Assembly: GCA_037127255.1 (NCBI GenBank)
Contig: JBANSL010000004.1
Coordinates: forward strand, 27,990,467-28,054,466
Direction of reading: 5' to 3'
Source of the DNA: Persicaria tinctoria
Taxonomy: Eukaryota > Streptophyta > Magnoliopsida > Caryophyllales > Polygonaceae
DNA: 64,000 nucleotides
The notes beneath the pieces are model-generated. The model saw only the letters and a list, made by a program, of their open reading frames with translations, was not told the DNA's origin and made no database searches. A program made the translations under genes and the position numbers. Of this stretch, positions 35,901 to 46,740 are shown in pieces. Positions within the stretch are counted from its first letter, which is position 1; the number at the start of each line of letters is the position of its first letter.

Positions 35901-37784
35901 TGCTGCAAACTTGAATGAACAAGATTGTATTATATACGTACCTTTTATCTTTTTATCCCAGTGTACTCAGTGCTTCGCGCTATTGATCCTTGTAGCAATA
36001 ATTTGAAACTCTCTATAATTGCAAGTTGTAACTATAAGAGTCCCTGAACTTTTCATCCGTTTTCAATAGGGAGCGCGTCCGAATGGAGATGTTGAGAGAA
36101 GTCGGGCAACTTGTAAGTTTACCCTTTTACCTTCCTATATTGAACATCAATATTTATGTGGTGCACATGTTTCCATGCCATGGCTATCAGCACTTTTTTC
36201 CCCGCCTTTTGAGTTTATTTTACTTGAGGGGAGAAAGTGCTGTTTTATGCTTGCATTCAATTTGTCCCTGACACTTTCCTCTTTTTTTTTTCACCCTTTC
36301 AAGTGAACATCTATAACGTTGAGTGATGTTATTTGATTGATTATGGGAGTATAAAAAATTAGTAATGGAGTTGTGGATTTATAATCTGAAAGTTCAAGAC
36401 AAGCTGCTATATATTATTAATATACTTGAAACTCAACTTGTCTGGTAAAGGCAAGGTAATAGATGTAGTTGTGAATGTCAAATTTGTCTAATTTCTTCTA
36501 TTTTATTGGTGAAGCAAGGCTACTATATTAGCCTTCGTAGATATAAAGTTGTGTGTCTGTGTCTTAACTGTCTTTGGTCAAGCTATTAGGTTTGATGTTG
36601 AGCTGTTATTTAATCATCAAATACGTTTTCGAACTTCAAGATCCTTGTTTCCATACATCTGTTCAGGAAGTTGACATTCTTTGGTGACTCTTTGAATTTG
36701 AAATACAGCTGGCGCTGGCTGGGGCATCTCATCAATTTTCACTGGAAGAGAGAATCGGGCATCAAGCAGAGAGGCTTTGTCGAATGGACCATCATATGTC
36801 ACCGAGCATGCCTCGACAATGATTCATTTGAGAGAGGTGCTTTATGATGTGCTTTAAAATTACAAATATTTTTCTTTTAGGTTGTATGAAATCTCTTCCC
36901 AATGCATCGAAATTGGTTGACTGACTTGTTCTGTTTTCCCTTAGCCACCCACAATTTTGAGGTCTTCAGAAACTCCTTCAGACTCAGAGGCCATTGAAAT
37001 GGAAGCCACCAAGCGACTGATGTCATCTTATTTTGACATTGTCAGGAAAAATATTGAGGACTTGGTTCCCAAAGCTATAATGCACTTCTTGGTTAGTGCT
37101 TTGTGAGGACTTTGCTACCCTGCTCTTATATTACTCTACAACCTCACAAACAGAAATGCTAAAACTGTTTCTAGGTTATGGATGTTAGACTGATTTCTGC
37201 AGTCGTCTCCAGGTCAATCATACAAGGCGTGAGCTTCACAATGTCTTGATTGAAAGACTTTACAGGTGAAGTAGACAACCATTTACTTGCAAATTAAAAT
37301 GCAAATCAATGGGCATTATCAGACAGTTTGTTTTATCAAGCTGTTTATTCATCAATGATGTTTTTCCCTTTCGGTCCGAAATCAGAGAGAATGGGTTTGA
37401 CGAAATGTTAAAGGAACCAGAGGATGTTGCAGTTAAAAGAAAGCGTGCCCGAGAGACTCTTCGAGTTCTCCAACAAGCATTCCAGGTGACCCATCAGCAA
37501 TTTCTTCAATTGCATTCTTCATTGCATCTGCACTGAGATAAAATTTGGAAAAAGAACCTGCATATAGCCCAAGACAGAAAAATATTTTGAATGCAATGGC
37601 CCATTACATATCTCTACGCAGCTAATGGAAATTATTTCCTGTGAATGCCTTCTTGTAGACATTAGATGAATTGCCACTTGAAGTAGAAAATGCAGAAAAG
37701 GGATACAGCTTCAGTACTGATTCAATAGGGTTGCCAAGAACTCGAGGCTTGCCATCCTCATCCTTTTACAGCACAATTGTTTGA
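29987..37784 (+). CDS. DRP3: Dynamin-related GTPase, DRP3 type (20 exons, 775 aa)
   Basis: Large GTPase that self-assembles around mitochondria and peroxisomes and drives their fission. The exons are 29987-30343, 30997-31279, 31392-31420, 31520-31621, 32005-32073, 32161-32220, 32292-32405, 32810-32858, 33041-33150, 33537-33629, 34529-34621, 34733-34870, 35486-35599, 35696-35815, 36070-36112, 36709-36836, 36945-37091, 37213-37265, 37386-37485 and 37659-37784. They sum to 2328 nt in one frame, every junction checked as GT-AG. G motifs: GAQSSGKS (residues 47-54), DLPG, and TKLD split across exons 3/4. The middle domain has [20 protein letters not shown] variable insert (exons 13-16, [13 protein letters not shown]) follows, then a GED with [15 protein letters not shown] and [12 protein letters not shown]. 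The length fits DRP3A/B (about 780-810 aa). No PH or proline-rich domain, as in plant DRP3. A TRCPLLLQ segment has Cys76 where TRRPL is usual. The A/B paralogue is not decided. Confidence 0.95.
33930..34290 (+). repeat. LTR-like insertion in DRP3 intron 10
   Basis: Intron 10 (33630-34528) is one of the longest. It holds TGAACCTAGCTACTGAATTA at one end and GAAAGTGTCAACA at the other, with a promoter-like GTATTATATAAGGAGGAGAA inside, features of a plant LTR. No coding region or clear 5-bp duplication is seen, so it could be a decayed solo LTR. Confidence 0.3.
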
Positions 37785-38055
37785 TGATATTGCACTCGAG
37801 GTAATGTGTCAAAACTCTACCAAAGTTTTATTAAACAGCAGTTAAAGTGAGGAAGATCTAGAAAGTTGTGTTGTCTTCATTTGAGAATTTGGTCCGGGGT
37901 AAAGTAAAATCTAGTGTCCACAGGTCTTGTACAATATATCTTTTATGCATACTGAATTTTTACTCTTCCCCAGTATGAATAAGGGAATACATTCATATTT
38001 TTCTTAGGTTCCATCAACCTGTGGATATAATAAAGCTGTAATTCTTTGAATGATG
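37785..38055 (+). other. DRP3 3' UTR with a likely UTR intron and poly(A) signal
   Basis: After the TGA at 37782-37784 the exon runs to CACTCGAG at 37800. GTAATG at 37801 and TTCTTAG at 38007 could bound a 3' UTR intron. AATAAA at 38029-38034 is a plausible poly(A) signal. Transcript data would be decisive. Confidence 0.5.
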
Positions 38056-38337
38056 CATGATTTGTCCTATCTTGTTATTGTTGACTGTTGAGTATAAAGC
38101 AAACATACTTCTGTTGTTCAACTCTGTTCTTGACTTCTTGTGTACCCTAGTAGTAGCCAGTTGGGGTTATGCATACGAAGTTTAAAGCTTCTATTAGAAA
38201 CATCCCGTATTATACTGTATTTCTTTTGGATGGAACTTAATCACATGCATCCTAATTGACTTCTTAATGACGTTTTAGGCATTTGCACATGAAATAAGGC
38301 AGCAATCAACATGAACCTAAGGACAATAGAATCGCCA

Positions 38338-38405
38338 GGAAATAAGGCAGCAATCAACTCTGATCTTGGCTACCCTAGTAGCCAGTTGATTGCTGCCTTA
38401 TTTCC
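38338..38405. repeat. Perfect 22-bp inverted repeat with 24-base loop
   Basis: Arm 38338-38359 (GGAAATAAGGCAGCAATCAA..) is the exact reverse complement of 38384-38405. The loop contains a further short stem GGCTA..TAGCC. A third copy of AAATAAGGCAGCAATCAAC lies upstream at about 38292-38310, and CCCTTGATTAATTTTCTGGC is repeated downstream (38404 and about 38490). A fold-back of this size could arise from template switching. Confidence 0.85.
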
Positions 38406-38409
38406 CTTG

Positions 38410-39389
38410 ATTAATTTTCTGGCCAGAAAATTCATCTTCTTGAGTAATTTTTGATGAACATCTTCTTGAGTAATTATTGCGTCTTCTTTCCCTTGATTAA
38501 TTTTCTGGCCATTTTATATAGTCTAATTAGCTACCTATTCACCAAACCATCCAAAATAAGTTAAAATCCAGCTCTTTTTTTTTTACAAGAAAAAACCTAC
38601 ATATTTTATCCCTCCGTCTTCTAGATGAAGATGCGTTGAATTGGATTTCCTTGCCCTTGATCTCTCCACAGTCCACACGGATCTCTTTCTCCCCCAGATC
38701 AAGACGCTATCAATTGGACTCGGGAGCTCTTTCTCCACTTAGATATTTGGTCACTGTTGACAAGCACTGCTTCGATGGGGGGGCTTTACAGTACGTAGTG
38801 AAGGACAATAGAAACATAAATAATGCCATCAGGGGACTTTAGGAATCGGAGTTGGTTTGGCAAACAATGCTTCGAAGCCTCAGCCTTCTGAATTGGAACT
38901 GGAGAAGAGGAGAGTTGAGGCTGAATTGGGCGGGAAACACAAACTGCGGCAGAAACATGAACTGAAAGGAACTACAAGTTCAAAGAGTTGTAGAATTGTT
39001 ATAGAAATCGTCGGTTGAAAAAATTGAATCAAATAAAACAAAGACTAAAACCAAACAAGAACACCAGAGATTGTTGGTGCGGTTTGGTTACCCTACTCCG
39101 TGGAGCCTCAGAGGGTAGACTCGCCCAAAATCAACTATAGATCGAAGTTCAAATCAGAACTCGATCTACAAACACACGACTAGCAGAAAACCAAAACGGA
39201 AAAACCCTTAGAAAACAAATGCATGCAAGAACGAAGAGATAACACAAAAACATAAGTGATGCCAGAGATATGATGATCTCCCTTTTTCTAGATCAGAGAT
39301 TCCTCTGTGAAGCTGACACCAGATCTAATTAGTAACTATAGTTACTTGTTTTAATATTAATTAGTATAGTTACTAATATATGTAAATTT
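38410..39389. other. Intergenic, no supported gene
   Basis: A weakly coding-like patch at 38630-38840 (ends NRNINNAIRGL) has no recognised domain. The rest looks like decayed repeat DNA. Confidence 0.4.
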
Positions 39390-39630
39390 TACTATCTCCG
39401 ATCCAAAATACATGTCGTTTGACTTTTTAACACGTATTTTAATGAGCTAAAAACTATATAATATATTAACGTTTTTATTTTTATTTTTTTACAATTTAAT
39501 ACTACTTATTACCAACAATATTAAGTTGTAAAAAAATAATTTAAAAAAAGTTGATATTTTATATAGTGTTTACCTTCATAAAATATGTGTTGAAAAGTCA
39601 AACGACATATATTTTGGATCGGATGTAGTA
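39390..39630. mobile_element. Stowaway (Tc1/mariner) MITE, 241 bp including TA
   Basis: The left end TACTATCTCCGATCCAAAAT and the right end TATTTTGGATCGGATGTAGTA form TIRs that continue into ATGTCGTTTGACTTTT / AAAAGTCAAACGACAT. The outer TA dinucleotides are the typical mariner target. The inside is AT-rich and non-coding. Confidence 0.9.
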
Positions 39631-40479
39631 TTAGATTTATTAGTAACTATATAAAGAGTAACTATATATACTCCCGACTCCTCTTCCTCTCTCTTTTTAG
39701 ATTAGGGTTTCTTACCATCGAACAGTAGCAAGAGAATCGAATCAAAATCAAGCCTAGAACTTAATGGCCAAGTGACACCATTATCTACTGCTGCAATATG
39801 CATTTCCATATCTCTAGAAATCGTGTGTGTTGTCTTACGCTTATGGAAATTGGAAACTGTATCGCTTGGTTTTTTAGCATCTCTCTAAACTATGCGTTTG
39901 AGAACGATAAATGCTAGCATCTCTCTATAGGTTATTTGTGCACTTTTGAATGTTATATAATAAGAGACGAGTATTTGATTCTATCTCTATTCTAGCTCTT
40001 ATTAAAGCTTTAAAAGTTTATTAGCTCAATTGTAGAGTGATGTGCTTATACAATAAAATATGGGCTCGATTCTCACATTGGCTAAAAGTGCTTAATTTTG
40101 ATAACATGAATTATATATTAAAAATGCAATAGTAAGATATATCCGTGCAATTCTAGTATTCAAATGTTCAATTTAGACTTATTAGCAGTTTGTCCATACG
40201 GTCCATATCCATATCCATTTACTCAATAAGATTGCGTTCAAATTAAGGTCAAGATATATCTCCTCAAGAAAAATATCCCCAAATCTGCACAAGAACAAAC
40301 AGCAGCAAAAACCTATGAAATGCACTAGGAAATATCCCATATTTGACCGAAAAATAGCAGTCATACTCCAACAATACATTGCTGAAATAATGGTGTATAA
40401 AAAAAATTAGATTTAAGTGATCGTAAAAAATGAAATTACAGGATGAGGAATTCCCGTCCTGCATATTTTACGAGGGATG

Positions 40480-40714
40480 AGATCGACACGAAATTCCCTT
40501 TGTTAATTAAAATTTTTGTTTACTATTCATTCACGTTTTTTTTATAATAATAAAAACTATATGAAATATTAACATTTTTACATTTGTTTTTATAAATGTA
40601 TACTTAATAATAATAAGAATGACGTTGTTTAAAAGAATTATTAAAAAATCAATATTTTATATAGTGTTTAACGCTTCAAAATGCGTGTGTAAATAGTAAA
40701 ACGTTAAATTTTTC
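40480..40714. repeat. Stowaway-related AT-rich remnant
   Basis: TTACTATTCATTCACG, AAAACTATATGAAATATTAAC and ATATTTTATATAGTGTTTAACGCTTCAAAATGCG parallel internal parts of the MITE at 39390-39630. The ends are too worn to define. Confidence 0.4.
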
Positions 40715-40765
40715 CGAAATCCCACCTGAATCGAAATCCCACCTGAATCGAAATCCCACCTGAAT
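40715..40765 (+). repeat. 17-bp tandem repeat, three exact units
   Basis: The unit CGAAATCCCACCTGAAT is repeated three times without change and followed by a partial CGAATCGGAATTT. Confidence 0.95.
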
Positions 40766-41173
40766 CGAATCGGAATTTGGATCCGAGATGGCTCGAAATT
40801 TACGAGTTTTGTGCCCAGTCCCTTGTTCTCAAAGGTTAAGTGGTTGTCTGATGTTTCTTTAAATCCACAAAATATCTGCTAAAGTAGATCATCTGCATCT
40901 GGAAACCACTAATCTTCACGCGGTTCAGTAGTCATACATTTAGTTTCATACAATGTGATTAATCTCCACCCTTGACCTGGCCAGTGGAGCTTCTTTCCCC
41001 TTCCAAAGCCTTAATAATCAAACTTTGAATCCCAATTTAATGGTACACTACAGATCGACTAAAGTACGTACAGGAATACACACTTATGCAAACTTCAAAT
41101 AAACAAAAGAAAGAAAGAAAGAAAGAAGAGATATATGAAACAATTGAAACTGATCAAACGCCATCCTGCTTTT

Positions 41174-41509
41174 TTAATTAACTAATTGAGAGCCATTTCC
41201 ATAGAGCCTCTTCTGTTCTCTGAGGTCTCGGTTGACTGTGCTCAGATTCGAGGCACCGGAATCCTTCTTCAAGCTCCGAGATCGAGTGTAAATGTCTTTG
41301 AATTCCGGTTGGCCGTATTCGAAGAAGCTCGCAGAACTCGGTGGCTGAAACTCTGACTGTGTCCGGCGATGAGCGGAGCCGTTGAAGGAGTTCCCTCCGC
41401 TGAGGAGGTGGTGGTAGCTCCTCCTTGAGCTGTCGGAGAGGCTCTTGTAGGTGTGAAGCTGCTTGTTCTTCTTCAGTGCCCTGAAAACAAACGGGATCAA
41501 CCCTTCCAT
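41174..41509 (-). CDS. Small plant protein of unknown function (111 aa, single exon)
   Basis: Minus-strand ORF starting MEGLIPFVFRALKKNKQLHT, followed by a Ser/Arg-rich stretch (YKSLSDSSRRSYHHLLSGGN) and ending YGNGSQLVN. The MEGLIPxxxxAIKK-type start is familiar from a family of small plant-specific uncharacterised proteins. Ser/Arg-rich segments are possible phosphosites. There is no signal peptide or membrane segment. The first ATG was chosen because a TATA box (TTATATAAA on the minus strand, about 41644-41651) lies about 135 bp upstream. The frame is intact. No function can be assigned. Confidence 0.7.
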   Translation of the reverse strand: MEGLIPFVFRALKKNKQLHTYKSLSDSSRRSYHHLLSGGNSFNGSAHRRTQSEFQPPSSASFFEYGQPEFKDIYTRSRSLKKDSGASNLSTVNRDLREQKRLYGNGSQLVN

Positions 41510-41643
41510 AATTTCTTCGACTCTGTCTCTCTGTCTTCAGATCCTTTTCTGGTTTGCACTTAATTTGCAGGATATGAGTTGTGTTTTCGTTGGGGGGGGT
41601 TTTGTGCTTTTGATTTGTTTGAGATTGTTGAAATTGACGGGGT

Positions 41644-41651
41644 TTATATAA
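41644..41651 (-). promoter_or_regulatory. TATA box of the 111-aa gene
   Basis: Minus-strand TTATATAA in TATTTATATAAACCCC, about 135 bp before the ATG. A (TATACA)n microsatellite lies just upstream at 41650-41680. Confidence 0.6.
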
Positions 41652-42119
41652 ATATACATATACATATACATATACATGTTGGAGGTGGTAAACAGCTGTT
41701 ATGGATGTGAAATGACTCATTTGCCCCTGCAAGTTGCAGCGATGCCAGCTGGTGCAAACGGTAATTTCAGGCTTCAGACGGGGGACTTTTCAGTAGCTTG
41801 ATGGTTAGGTTAGGCAGGGTTGAAAGTCAAAGTAGATGACTTTCTTTGCCATCCTAATCCAAATTTACATTGACAATAATACGTACAGTATTAAAAATCA
41901 AAATGTTTGTCCTAACTTAAATGAATTCGTGTTTTGACCACACATTGTCAGTTTTGACGCCCATTAATGGTGGGCTTCAAACTTCAAACTGCATTTCCCC
42001 TCTCCTTCATCTTTGTTTATCCATCCACTGCTGGGAGTTTCAAACTTGATAACTTTCTCCATCTTCTAATAAAAAAAGCACGTGCATCGCGAGCAGAGCA
42101 GTCATCCCGAGTACGAGGT

Positions 42120-42469
42120 GAGGATTGTTTATTTATATTCATTTAAATGGATAGTTGAACCTAAATTTTAACTAGAGAGCTTAACAATGTGCTCATATTC
42201 GCCTCGTTTAAGAAATGAACGAGTTCGAGTCGAGCTTTTTTCGAGCTTTAAACAGTTTTACTTGCTTATTATACGATAACTTAAATGAAATTTTAGAAAT
42301 TTCATAAAATTAGAGGTATTCGAGCTTAATTAGAACGAGTCGAGTTTTGGATCGGGCTTAAAAATGTGCATATACTCGGTTTGTTAAGAAAATAAATGAG
42401 CTCGAGCCGAGTTTTTATCGAGCGAGTACGGATCGAATTCAAGCTACTCGTGTTCACATAACACCCCTA
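42120..42469. mobile_element. hAT-type fragment with TCGAG-rich subterminal repeats
   Basis: Repeated GAGCTCGAGCCGAG / CGAGTCGAG units lead to a right end GTTCACATAACACCCCTA (reverse complement TAGGGGTGTTATG), a common plant hAT terminus. The left end is missing. These repeats are a different class from the TCGANNTCGA motif of the Athila-like elements. Confidence 0.5.
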
Positions 42470-42689
42470 ATCGCAAGATCTCAATCCTGTATCTCTTGAT
42501 ATTTCCTCGTCTCCCACAAATACATTTGAGGACGAGAGATTTGATGCCTAAAATTTAAGAGACCATTTAAAAGTCTTTAGTTGCACTTATCAACAGCAAT
42601 AGTATCACATAGATCTCAGTAAAAAATTTAACATGCTCCATAGGGCATTTAGTGGTTTTCCCCTCAAATTGAGATCTCTTAATCATAAG

Positions 42690-42960
42690 GATATATAAAG
42701 TGAGATTTGATCTCAAATTTGCGATCAATCTCAAGGACTACTATTGTCGATTCAGGCATCCTCATTTTCGCATGCATATATTGCTTTGCGTTCCTTGGGA
42801 TATTGTTGAGTTGTTCCCGAAGACGAGTTGCGTTCTCCCTTTCGCGTGCCGCAGCAACAGCCTGAGCATCTCTAGCTCATATTGTGTCAGCGTTGGTTCG
42901 CTGCAATGCTTCCATCTCTAGGCGAAGATTCGCCAATTTCATGGCCAAATCATTGTTTTT
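42690..42960 (-). pseudogene. Relic of an Athila-like gag N-terminus
   Basis: Minus-strand translation gives YMHAKMRMPESTIVVLEI, matching the DYMHPTLVVPESAILI block of element C. Upstream is an Ala/Arg/Glu-rich run equivalent to the coiled coil there. It is short and frame-broken, the remains of a third or fourth element of this family. Confidence 0.6.
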
Positions 42961-43059
42961 GTCGGTGATGGCTCTGTTCTCTCGTCATTCAAATTGAAAA
43001 CTAACCCGCGTCATTCAAATTGAAAACAAAGACAAGAAACAAAATTAAAAAGCAAGAGT

Positions 43060-43399
43060 TGTAGCAGCCCGGGATTAGAAATTCCGAGTTATGTTTCAAA
43101 GGTTGATACATTCGTTCGGATCTTGCGCTTTGAGTACAAGTTGAAGTTCTGAAAACGAATATCAGTAGCGAAAAGTGGGATTTCGAACCCAAATATCGTG
43201 AGGTCCGTTGGAGACCCGGGGTGAAAAGACGGAATACATCTCCAAATGCTCAAAATTGGGCCGGAATCCGCTTTAAAGATTTTAAAATAGGATTATTATA
43301 TTAAGGACGAGAATTTTTTATATATCCGATTTTTTCGACTTAAATTCATTTTATATAATTTATTATTAAAATATTATTTTAAAACTCGAGGTCCTTACA
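43060..43399 (-). repeat. Chromovirus-type (Tekay-like) 3' LTR, minus strand, 340 bp
   Basis: In minus sense it starts TGTAAGGACCTCGAG at 43399 and ends CCCGGGCTGCTACA at 43060. On its upstream side the minus strand reads GGACGAGACTTGTTTTTAGAGGTGGATGA, the polyprotein end and polypurine tract typical of Tekay/Del elements. No 5-bp duplication was found. Confidence 0.6.
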
Positions 43400-43927
43400 T
43401 CATCCACCTCTAAAAACAAGTCTCGTCCTCGAGACTAAAATCACTTCAAAGTAAGAGGAAGAAGTTTTAAAATGCGAGTCCAAGGACCATGTCCAAGGAT
43501 CTTGCAATCATCTCGGATGCGTCTTCCGAGATTCTCACAATATCCTAGTCACGGTCGTGATATCTCCAATTGGCCTTGACAAATATGCAATAAGCGCCCC
43601 TATCACATCCTCGCTTCGACTTTTTGGAATTACCACAACTCTAAAAGTTCTACAATATCATCACTAGGTCTTAGCAAGTACCCTACAAGCGCCCCCATAA
43701 AATGCTTGTATCCACTTCGTGAAGTATCATAGAGTTGCTCGGGACATGAATGTTTTTAACATGTTTAACTTTTGTCAAGGTAAGTTAGAGTTGGTCGCTT
43801 TTAAAACCGTTTTAAAAATCCTTTTTGATGATCAAGGTGCTCGGCAATCCCAACAATATCCCGCCTAGCCACTATAGTCCCAAGTGCTCAAGCTCTCACT
43901 CAAGAGGTAGTCATCCACGTCTAATGA
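43400..43927. other. Decayed DNA, probably the 3' internal part of the chromovirus
   Basis: Only the polypurine-tract side next to the LTR is recognisable. The rest has no open frame or motif I can support. Confidence 0.3.
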
Positions 43928-45060
43928 TGTGATTTAGACTTATAAAATTTTCTTATATTTTTCTATTTAAAAAGTATCCCACATTGCTTGTAAATACATA
44001 GGAGGCTAGAGTTTCTCCTATATATTGTGTAAGGTTTCCCATTTTTAAGACAAGTTAAATTTTTTAGTTAAAAGTTGAGCACATTTGCTTCTTTTGATTC
44101 CGAGTTAACGATCATTTTTTTGGTGAGATGCTAAAAACAAAAACCTTTAGTGAGAGACGAAGGTGTCAAAGGGTTGAGATCCTCAAAGTGCGATTCCGAG
44201 AGGATTGAGATCGAGTGTGGGAGGTTCAAGGGTGAGAGGCCTGCGAATATTGCCATATATATATGGTTCTAGTAGAAAAGTTTATCCATTCAATAATGGA
44301 GGAATCTCGTCGTCGATCTTGGCAGCTCGGAGAGTTCCGAGCACATCAAGTAGTATCAGAGCTTCCGGCTAGGGTTCCTCAATCTTTATGTGTTGTTGTC
44401 ACAAGCATCCACAACCATCCGTTGAAGTTTTGTGCAGGACCAACCATTGAAGTGTATTACGCAAATCCAACGTACAGGGGCGTAATGTACCATTTGGAAT
44501 GGCCTTATGGATTTGAGAGCTTTTGCAGGACCGATCATCGATACCTTACGCAGATCCAACGTACAGGGGCATATCGTATTTTTTGGAAGGGCTACACAAG
44601 ATTCGAGAGCGGATGTTTTTCAAACAAGGGGAGATGTGATTTAGACTTATAGATTTTTCTTATATTTTTCTATTCAAAAAGTATCCCACATCGCTTGTAA
44701 ATACATAGGAGGCTAGAGTTTCTCCTATATATTGTGTAAGGTTTCCCATTTTTAATACAAGTTGAAATTTTGAGTTAAAAGTTGAGCACATTTGCTTCCT
44801 TTGATTTTGGATTAAGGATCATGTTTTTGTTGAGATGCTAAAAACAAAACATTTTGGAGAGATGCCGAGGGAGACACCCTAGTGAGAGGCGAAGGTGTCA
44901 AAGGGTCGAGATCCTCAGAGTGCGATTCCAAGAGGATTGAGATCGAGTGTGGGAGGTTCAAGGGTGAGAGGCTTGTAAATATTTCCATACATATCCGGTT
45001 CTAGTAGAAAAGTTTATCCATTCAATAATGGAGGAACCTCGTCGTCGATTCTAGCGGCTG
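43928..45060 (+). mobile_element. TRIM-like non-autonomous LTR element, about 1.1 kb
   Basis: Two direct repeats, 43928 to about 44320 and 44635 to about 45055, both start TGTGATTTAGACTTATA and contain CCTATATATTGTGTAAGG (TATA). PBS-like TAGTATCAGAGCTTCC is at about 44351, and the polypurine tract ACAAGGGGAGA stands at 44624-44634, directly before the second repeat. The internal part (about 315 bp) is non-coding and contains an imperfect 85-bp duplication (ATCCAACGTACAGGGGC twice). LTR2 carries about 36 bp absent from LTR1. The right edge meets element D/A, and the TSD is not clear. Confidence 0.75.
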
Positions 45061-45065
45061 ATGTC

Positions 45066-46547
45066 TGTTGTGAACTGAATCTGCCATGTTTTACTGTAAC
45101 GTTTATATCGATTTCTGCATGCATTTCATTCATTCGGGTTAAGATAGTACAGAACCTATGTAGTTTATGTTTATTTGCCAAATTATGGAATCTACACCAG
45201 TTTCTGTTTAAATCGCAGAATTCGAGGCGTTTTACAGCAATTCTAAGGAAGGTCGGAAAAGCTCGGAAAACAGCTACAGAAGTCCAAGGTCAAAGCAGCA
45301 ACGAAACCAATCGAATCGAGCCGATAAACCAGACTACTCGACCTCGAGTAGCCCTTACTCGATCTCGACAAAGTATGTCCGGGCACAGCTTGTCGACCAG
45401 GAGCAACGTCGAGAGCCAGACCACCCGACTTCCGGACCCAACTCGATCTCGACAAGACCTGGTCGAGATCGACGACGCCTCAGCGCCACACCCGGAGTCG
45501 AGAAGAGAACTGCTCGAGAAGCCGAGGACAAGGACAACCCTACTCGATCTCGACAAGCTTCTAGTCGAGATCGACGAGCCCCACAGCGCCAGTCCTAGTC
45601 CATGCCGAGGAGAAGCTGCTCGTCTAGAGAAGACCACACGCTAGTCGATCTCGAGGAGCCCTGGTCAAGATCGACGAGCCCCGAGTCCAGATCCGAGCCT
45701 GTCGAGTAGAGCCACCCGAGAAGACCCAGTCGACCTGGCCAGTCTACTCGACCTCGACGAGCCCTTGTCGACATCGACGAGCACCGAGTCTAGATCCGAG
45801 TCTGTCGAGCACCAGCTAGCCGAGACGACGAAGCCGAGCCAGCCAACCCTACTCGAGATCGACCAGACCCTTGTCGAGAACGAGTAGACCTCCAGAGCCG
45901 CGTTACTCGGTTCGACGAATCCTACTCGACTTGGGATTGCTTGAGCGTGAAGATTGCTGATTCTATCCGAAAATATCAAGATCTACCATGAAGAAGAAAA
46001 GTTCTATCCATTGAAGACACTTTAGATATATTTCCTATTTTAGATTTAATTCCTTTATGTCTTTTATTTATCATTAATGTTTTAGATAAAGTTTTAGATT
46101 TAGATATAGATATTCTATCCTTGAGTAGCAAGGATTAGAAGCCTATAAATAAAGCCCATGGGGCTCAGTTTTATTCATTCAGTTTTCAGTAGGAGAAGTA
46201 GTAGTAGAGAGAGAAAGAGAGAGTGAGCGGCCGATTGGAGTTGTGAAGCGAGAGCGGAGTTGGCTTCAAGCGGTTGTAAACTTTGGTTTATATTTATGCA
46301 AGTTGTTTCTTTTCAATCAAAGATGTCTGAGTTTGCGATGAGGCGCGAGTAGTCAACCCACTTCTAGGGTTGGGGCGAGCCCGACGATAGCCATGCATAA
46401 TTGAGGTAAAAATCCGACCATTATCATGTTTTGAGCATTTTCCTACTTGTTGATGTGTTTATTGCCCATCTAATGGAGATCCATGCTAACAACTTGGATT
46501 ATAAACATAAAATCGGTAGAGACAATTAGGGTTTCTTGAGAGAGTTG
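45066..46547 (+). repeat. 5' LTR of element A (3'-truncated)
   Basis: Matches 50578-52047. It contains a TATA box (GCCTATAAATAAAGCCC near 46143) and about 11 TCGANNTCGA motifs between 45335 and 45860. It ends abruptly at GAGAGAGTTG, where the filler DNA begins. Confidence 0.9.
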
Positions 46548-46740
46548 AAGAGAGTTGAAGAAAAGCTCTCTTGATCAAGTCGGTAGAGCTCATAGCGAGT
46601 GTAGTGGTTAATTCATAGCGAGTATAGTGGATTATAAACATAAAGTCAGATACAAAGCTCTCTTGATCAACTTGGATTATAAACATAAAATCGGTAGAGA
46701 CAAATATCAAGATCTTCTTCAACTCTCTTGATCAAGTCAC
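46548..46740 (+). repeat. Templated filler DNA at the deletion junction of element A
   Basis: About 190 bp made of short copies of sequences on either side. TTGGATTATAAACATAAAATC of the LTR (46494) recurs at 46672. Reverse-complement copies of CCACTATACTCGCTATGAG from 46755 occur at 46590 and 46614. CTCTCTTGATCAA occurs three times. This pattern is the signature of microhomology-guided end joining with repeated template use. Confidence 0.75.

Noticed and set aside
42120..42469. TCGAG repeats as further copies of the TCGANNTCGA array
   Set aside because: Spacing and flanks differ (GAGCTCGAGCCGAG type), and they end in a hAT-like terminus, so they belong to a DNA transposon.
45243..45979. Several minus-strand and plus-strand ORFs of 60-115 codons, repeated at 50725-51491
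   Set aside because: They arise from the same motif array in LTR A and recur identically in both LTRs, so they are not genes.
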